NCBI RefSeq assembly: GCF_964204645.1
Contig: NC_134034.1
Coordinates: forward strand, 3,380,072 to 3,444,071
DNA from: Tubulanus polymorphus
Lineage: Eukaryota > Nemertea > Palaeonemertea > Tubulaniformes > Tubulanidae
DNA: 64,000 nt
Direction of reading: 5' to 3'
Shown piece by piece: positions 61,401-64,000 of this stretch. Position 1 is the stretch's first letter. Every line of letters starts with the position of its first letter. The translations under genes were made by a program, and so were the position numbers. A model generated the notes under the pieces. The model was not told where the DNA came from and made no database searches. It was given only the letters and a program-made list of their open reading frames with translations.

Positions 61401-63490
61401 TAGTACGTTGTCAATCGTCTATGACAAATAAATATCTGATCCAATATTTCAACTTAGGAAATACAGCCGCAAGACGTAGTCGACGTTTCATCTCCTGCAT
61501 AGGATTCGATTTTCATTTTATGTTTACCACATGGCGTGTCAGGCCCCAATATGGTGTGACGAGCCTCAGGGGCTTGTGACGCCATATGCAGCAGGTCAAG
61601 ATAAGATTGCCCTAGATGGAATTTTGGAGAAATGGAAAATGCGAGTGTCGCCGACTGAATTCACACTAGCTAACCACTCGCTTGCCACAAGCGGAATCCT
61701 CGACTGCTACGGAGTCGTTTTTTTTCATCGAGGCCTATCTGATGATATTTGGACTCGGCAGTTTGAAAATCCAGTTTCATGTTGATCTAAAATTGAAACT
61801 GAATTCATTTCAGCTTATGTATAACCGACTGATAAAATGGTATTCAAAATCATTCGAAAATTCGAGAGTTTGAATCTCTACCACAGCATAGAATTGATAT
61901 TGTATGCAATGCTGGGTAATTTTCGATTTTGATTCATTCATTATCGTGACGTGTGCAATATAAATAGATATGATTTATCGTATTTATTCCATTTACTTAA
62001 TTGGCCATATATGGTAAATTATCAATTGGACATACGGGTCAATTACCAGTACCCAGCCCCAGTTGGTATGAAATTGGCAACAATAGGTCTTTTTAGAGAA
62101 TGCATATATACAAAAATTTACAATAAGTCATGTAAGTAAAAGTGAATTACTGCTTGTCCACGCATTCGTGAGAAAAATTAGCAAATTGTAATTGGAAATT
62201 CGACATTTGTACGTTGGTATGGTGTACCTAATGACGGGTGGCCAAAATTTTCTCGACTAGTAATTACGTAGGAACCGAAAAGAAATGAAACGGTGCACCA
62301 TGTCGCGACGGCTTCTGTCAATCCGGGGATATTGAATTGTATGTGTATCGATTAAAGACGTGTTTAGAAGCGTTAAGCACACGCGGCACGTGTCGGATTT
62401 AGGTTTTGCGAACAGCCGTTTCTAGACTGGGCTATTCAAATGCGCATTGATCGTAAAATCCGGAATCAGATGAATATTTGTATCCGCAATCGAATAAGTA
62501 TCATTGCGGTCGTATACGATTTGATAACATGTAACCTTACTTTCTTTTGAAATGCCGTTCATGTATAAATGTACAGTTAAGTCAAGCCTTGGCTAGCCTA
62601 AGCCAATCCTATCCATATGACACTGATTAAGGGAGCATCTCAAAATTTCGATAGTTACTTCAATTAGAATAACTCGCGGAAAGGGGGGGGGGTTGGTGGA
62701 GGCCTACCGCGGATTCATCACGACTGTGGGGTGTTAAACCAATTAGACAGTTATTCTAATTGGCGGAACTATTGAAATTTTGAGATGCTCCCTAAGAATG
62801 ATAGCTCTGTTGAGTCTTTGGGATGTAATTATGAAGTTTTTAACTCACCTCATCCACTGTCATCGGCAGACGTATTCGGCTGCAAGAAAACATGGACAGA
62901 TCAGAAGCGATATTAGATGATCTCATAGCTCATCTCAGCAGACTTGACATATTGGGGTAAATGTATCGTTTTATGAGAGTACCGATATTGACCCCCTCTA
63001 GCCCAGTCACGAGTTCTTAGGTGGTCTAAAATGTATACAAATCGGTCATCCTTATTACCGAGATGACGTATTTTACCGAGATCAACCGAGATGAAATGAA
63101 ATATAACATATTTATTTATTCCTTATCGATTTTAACAATTGAAATCATATTATATCGGTAATAAATGCCGTTAGATTCAGTTGGATTTTGGCGAATCTGT
63201 TTTCCGATGAAAAAGTTGGCGAAAATGTTAAGCAAGCAGTGACATTAGAAATGACGGATTTATATAACGGGCTTTGACATGTATGTAGGTTTATTCGTTA
63301 AGAGAAATTGCCCAGGACGAAACACAAAATATCATCGGCCGGGGTGTCAACAATTTTACTCTCTTATCGATCAACCGCTAAATAAAACGTCACAGATAAG
63401 TCAATACAAAAGAAACATAAACACCTACTATTCTACAATGATCGACGCATCTTCTAGGTAAGGTGCCATATCATCGTATTTCGTCGGCAT
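52429..63490 (-). CDS. PITPNA/PITPNB-like: Class I phosphatidylinositol transfer protein, divergent, nine exons
   Basis: Exons 63490-63429, 62879-62849, 61086-60953, 59920-59821, 59197-59120, 57706-57623, 57165-57088, 53046-52954 and 52566-52429 join in phase and give 265 residues; the last five codons plus stop follow a weak donor-like GTAATC, so a further short exon is possible. Landmarks: EYRIRLPMTVDE, ETGGGEGYEV, GQYTYK (T68, K70), EEAWNAYPKC (N99, C104), TGRGPL, FKWFGLQ and WHGLTIEDIRKLEEET (E252-254). The phosphoinositide-contacting Thr, Lys, Asn and Glu of known PITPs are all present. The membrane-entry WW pair is WF (207-208). The stretch between TGRGPL and the MCVYKL block is about seven residues shorter than in vertebrate PITPs, so a missed micro-exon is possible. 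Role by family: moves phosphatidylinositol and phosphatidylcholine between membranes. Intron 7 contains an intact GPCR on the same strand. Confidence 0.9.
53530..53681. mobile_element. Foldback element, about 152 bp, in PITP intron 7
   Basis: CCACAGTAGATTTGTGGAAA and AAGTTTATTTTCTAAC are mirrored by GTTAGAAAACAAACTT and TTTCTACAAATCTACTGTGG. Confidence 0.75.
54688..55815 (-). CDS. Rhodopsin-like GPCR nested in a PITP intron
   Basis: A single-exon frame of 375 residues from the first ATG; a later methionine (MSNNTGRL, 30 residues in) is an equally possible start and carries an N-glycosylation site. Seven hydrophobic segments: TM1 IIIVVGIFLNSLNITIL, TM3 end IATERVIGIAFPL (ERV for DRY), TM5 NVLPVLLLLALDAILIF, TM6 AIAVVVSFLVLQSAT, TM7 VNYFLYCLTNDRFR (NYFLY for NPxxY). 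GC content is raised over the surrounding intron. It lies between PITP exons 7 and 8 on the same strand, so the PITP precursor RNA contains the whole receptor in sense orientation; it may be a retrocopy or simply a single-exon gene engulfed by intron growth. Ligand unknown. Confidence 0.88.
   Translation of the reverse strand: MGNAYYIRRMYSDSPCCVHDKLPIVRVTAMSNNTGRLCGNELQISSAFVRRLILLPIIIVVGIFLNSLNITILKRQSSQHRSIFLLKALAVADISFLVSKFFREFLRHLLNVAVYGATLRRYLERNPRKNERFVGFYELYFAMHLMDNSIKLTRNWMTVLIATERVIGIAFPLFAQAQITKPRISACIFLKYVVFAFFGIALMLRVGNFGHATEVCSGIRVRILHRTKLSPTAKLYRKAQSMFTSLFTNVLPVLLLLALDAILIFVLRNVGKNRANLTRYSKHRNIDREATKMAIAVVVSFLVLQSATSLKPYINLLVKFVRLTPPNSNVAAVIETISKFGTDVLTPLASSVNYFLYCLTNDRFRAETKRIFSRK
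55946..56172. mobile_element. Foldback element, about 227 bp, in PITP intron 7
   Basis: AACCTCGGTTATCGTAGTTA is mirrored by TAGCTACGGAAACCGAAGTT, continuing inward with GTCGACC/TTAGTCGAC blocks. A related piece is near 52228-52246. Confidence 0.65.
56249..56414. mobile_element. Foldback element, 166 bp, in PITP intron 7
   Basis: GCACGACGCAAGACAACACGGA is mirrored by TCCGTGTTCCTTGCGTCGTGTGC with small gaps; the inner part also pairs (GAAATGTTTCTGAG / ATTTCTATGTTTCC, weakly). Confidence 0.7.
56508..56850 (+). mobile_element. Composite of small repeats, including a tRNA-derived SINE tail
   Basis: Begins GATGTCATCCTCGCTTGCCA, similar to the ends of the foldback element at 25690-26004. Further on is a B-box GGTTCGAATCCC (about 56729-56740) followed by GAGAGGATGTGTGCTACGTT and a GGTTGCCGGTCAATTCAATT block shared with 44984-45060. 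Confidence 0.5.
57892..58184. mobile_element. Foldback/MITE-like element, 293 bp, in PITP intron 5
   Basis: TAGCCGCGATCACACG is mirrored by CGTGTGATCGCGGCTA. The inside repeats TTGGCCCGG-type blocks (a TTTGGCCCGGGCCAAA palindrome near 57980). Confidence 0.75.
60456..60560 (-). mobile_element. tRNA-like SINE head in PITP intron 3
   Basis: The minus strand carries GGTTCGAATCCCCGCCG with an upstream GATGCCATCA-type block (here AATGCCATCA), as in the copy at 32895-32995. Confidence 0.5.
60722..60815 (+). mobile_element. tRNA-like sequence with duplicated B box in PITP intron 3
   Basis: A plus-strand tRNA-like stretch with CGTCAGGTTCGAGTCCCTGC, followed at once by a second CATCAGGTTTGAATCCCTGC. 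The tandem B box suggests a partial duplication. Confidence 0.5.
61528..61716 (+). repeat. Probable decayed copy of repeat family R1
   Basis: The right end has GCTTGCCACAAGCGGAATCC TCGACTGCTACGGAGTCG, matching the family's right-hand block; the left part is weakly similar. Confidence 0.4.
62628..62796. mobile_element. Foldback/MITE element, 169 bp, in PITP intron 2
   Basis: Perfect arms AGGGAGCATCTCAAAATTT and AAATTTTGAGATGCTCCCT flank a core with a run of G and a second inverted pair (ATTAGAATAACT / AGTTATTCTAAT). Confidence 0.85.
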
Positions 63491-64000
63491 CTTGGTTGGT
63501 TTAGTTACTTATAGCCTGTGTGTAGACTTCTCGGAACTAGAGTTTTTGGGTGAGGTTATTTCGACGCCTGTGCCCTACTGTGCGCGTGCTGGTTATAATC
63601 GGCAGCTTAAACCCATGTCAGGCGACGTGGTGCTTAAGGTGCGTGGTGCTTACATATATATAGGCCTACGCAATATCGTATTAAAGTCTATATACGGTAT
63701 ATATTGAGAGGAAAGCGCTGGTTTTGTGAACATGCGGGTCATATATAAAAAAAACGTGCCTGCTTCGGGTAACAAATGCTATGACCTTATACACACGACT
63801 TCAAACGCACAAAAGACCGTCGATCGTACGAAGCTTTTTAACCAGAATACCCCACTCTGGTCGTTTCCTTAACTTAAAACTCTCAATTCTATATTCCACC
63901 TTGCGACAGCCCACGCAGAAGGCTAAATTTTCGCTTTTTAGAATTGTGCTTGTTAAAACGATTTGTAACAACTGGCTTTTTGTCGCATTTCAATTCTAAT
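63491..64000. other. Upstream of the PITP start; no gene seen
   Basis: This should hold the PITP 5' UTR and promoter (minus strand). Open frames at 63492-63707 and 63781-63999 show no domain. Confidence 0.4.

Overview
This 64 kb window is animal nuclear DNA: AT-rich, intron-bearing and full of small mobile elements. A large LRR/LDLa G-protein-coupled receptor of the type known from the snail Lymnaea (GRL101), PAN-laminin-G lectin-like genes, a Toll-like receptor and expanded peptide-receptor-like GPCRs all point to a marine invertebrate, most likely a lophotrochozoan. I cannot name the species. Most multi-exon genes below were assembled by hand from splice sites with matching phases.

Layout. 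1-1416 (+) is the end of a PAN/laminin-G-like gene whose paralogue lies at 13065-15497 (+). 3298-4244 (+) is a candidate two-exon secreted peptide. 6621-9997 (-) is a two-exon Toll-like receptor. 16886-18970 (-) is a membrane-anchored condensation/acyltransferase-like enzyme. 20846-23853 (+) is a tandem pair of GPCRs with a third relative at 47379-48395. 25096-33392 (+) is a nine-exon METTL18 histidine methyltransferase with TE-filled introns. 34863-35903 (+) is another GPCR. 37128-37290 (+) is a U1 snRNA gene or variant. 38425-44508 (+) is a three-exon, 1933-residue receptor (CUB-like, C-type lectin, LDLa, LRR, 7TM). 45290-46230 (-) is a GPCR pseudogene and 49838-50854 (+) another intact GPCR. 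52429-63490 (-) is a nine-exon phosphatidylinositol transfer protein gene with a further GPCR (54688-55815, -) nested in one intron.

Themes. Seven rhodopsin-fold receptors and one dead copy lie within 35 kb, mixed with housekeeping genes (METTL18, PITP, U1). The receptors are mostly single-exon and most lack the proline of NPxxY. The Toll-like receptor, the lectin-like pair and the composite receptor suggest recognition functions, but no pathway linking them can be shown from sequence.

The space between exons is largely short non-autonomous elements: a piggyBac-like MITE with a repeated 17-bp palindrome, a hAT-like MITE with a 9-bp target duplication, about ten foldback elements, tRNA-derived SINEs, LINE 3' ends with microsatellite tails, a decayed tyrosine-recombinase retroelement, and tandem repeats of 24, 91 and 153 bp.
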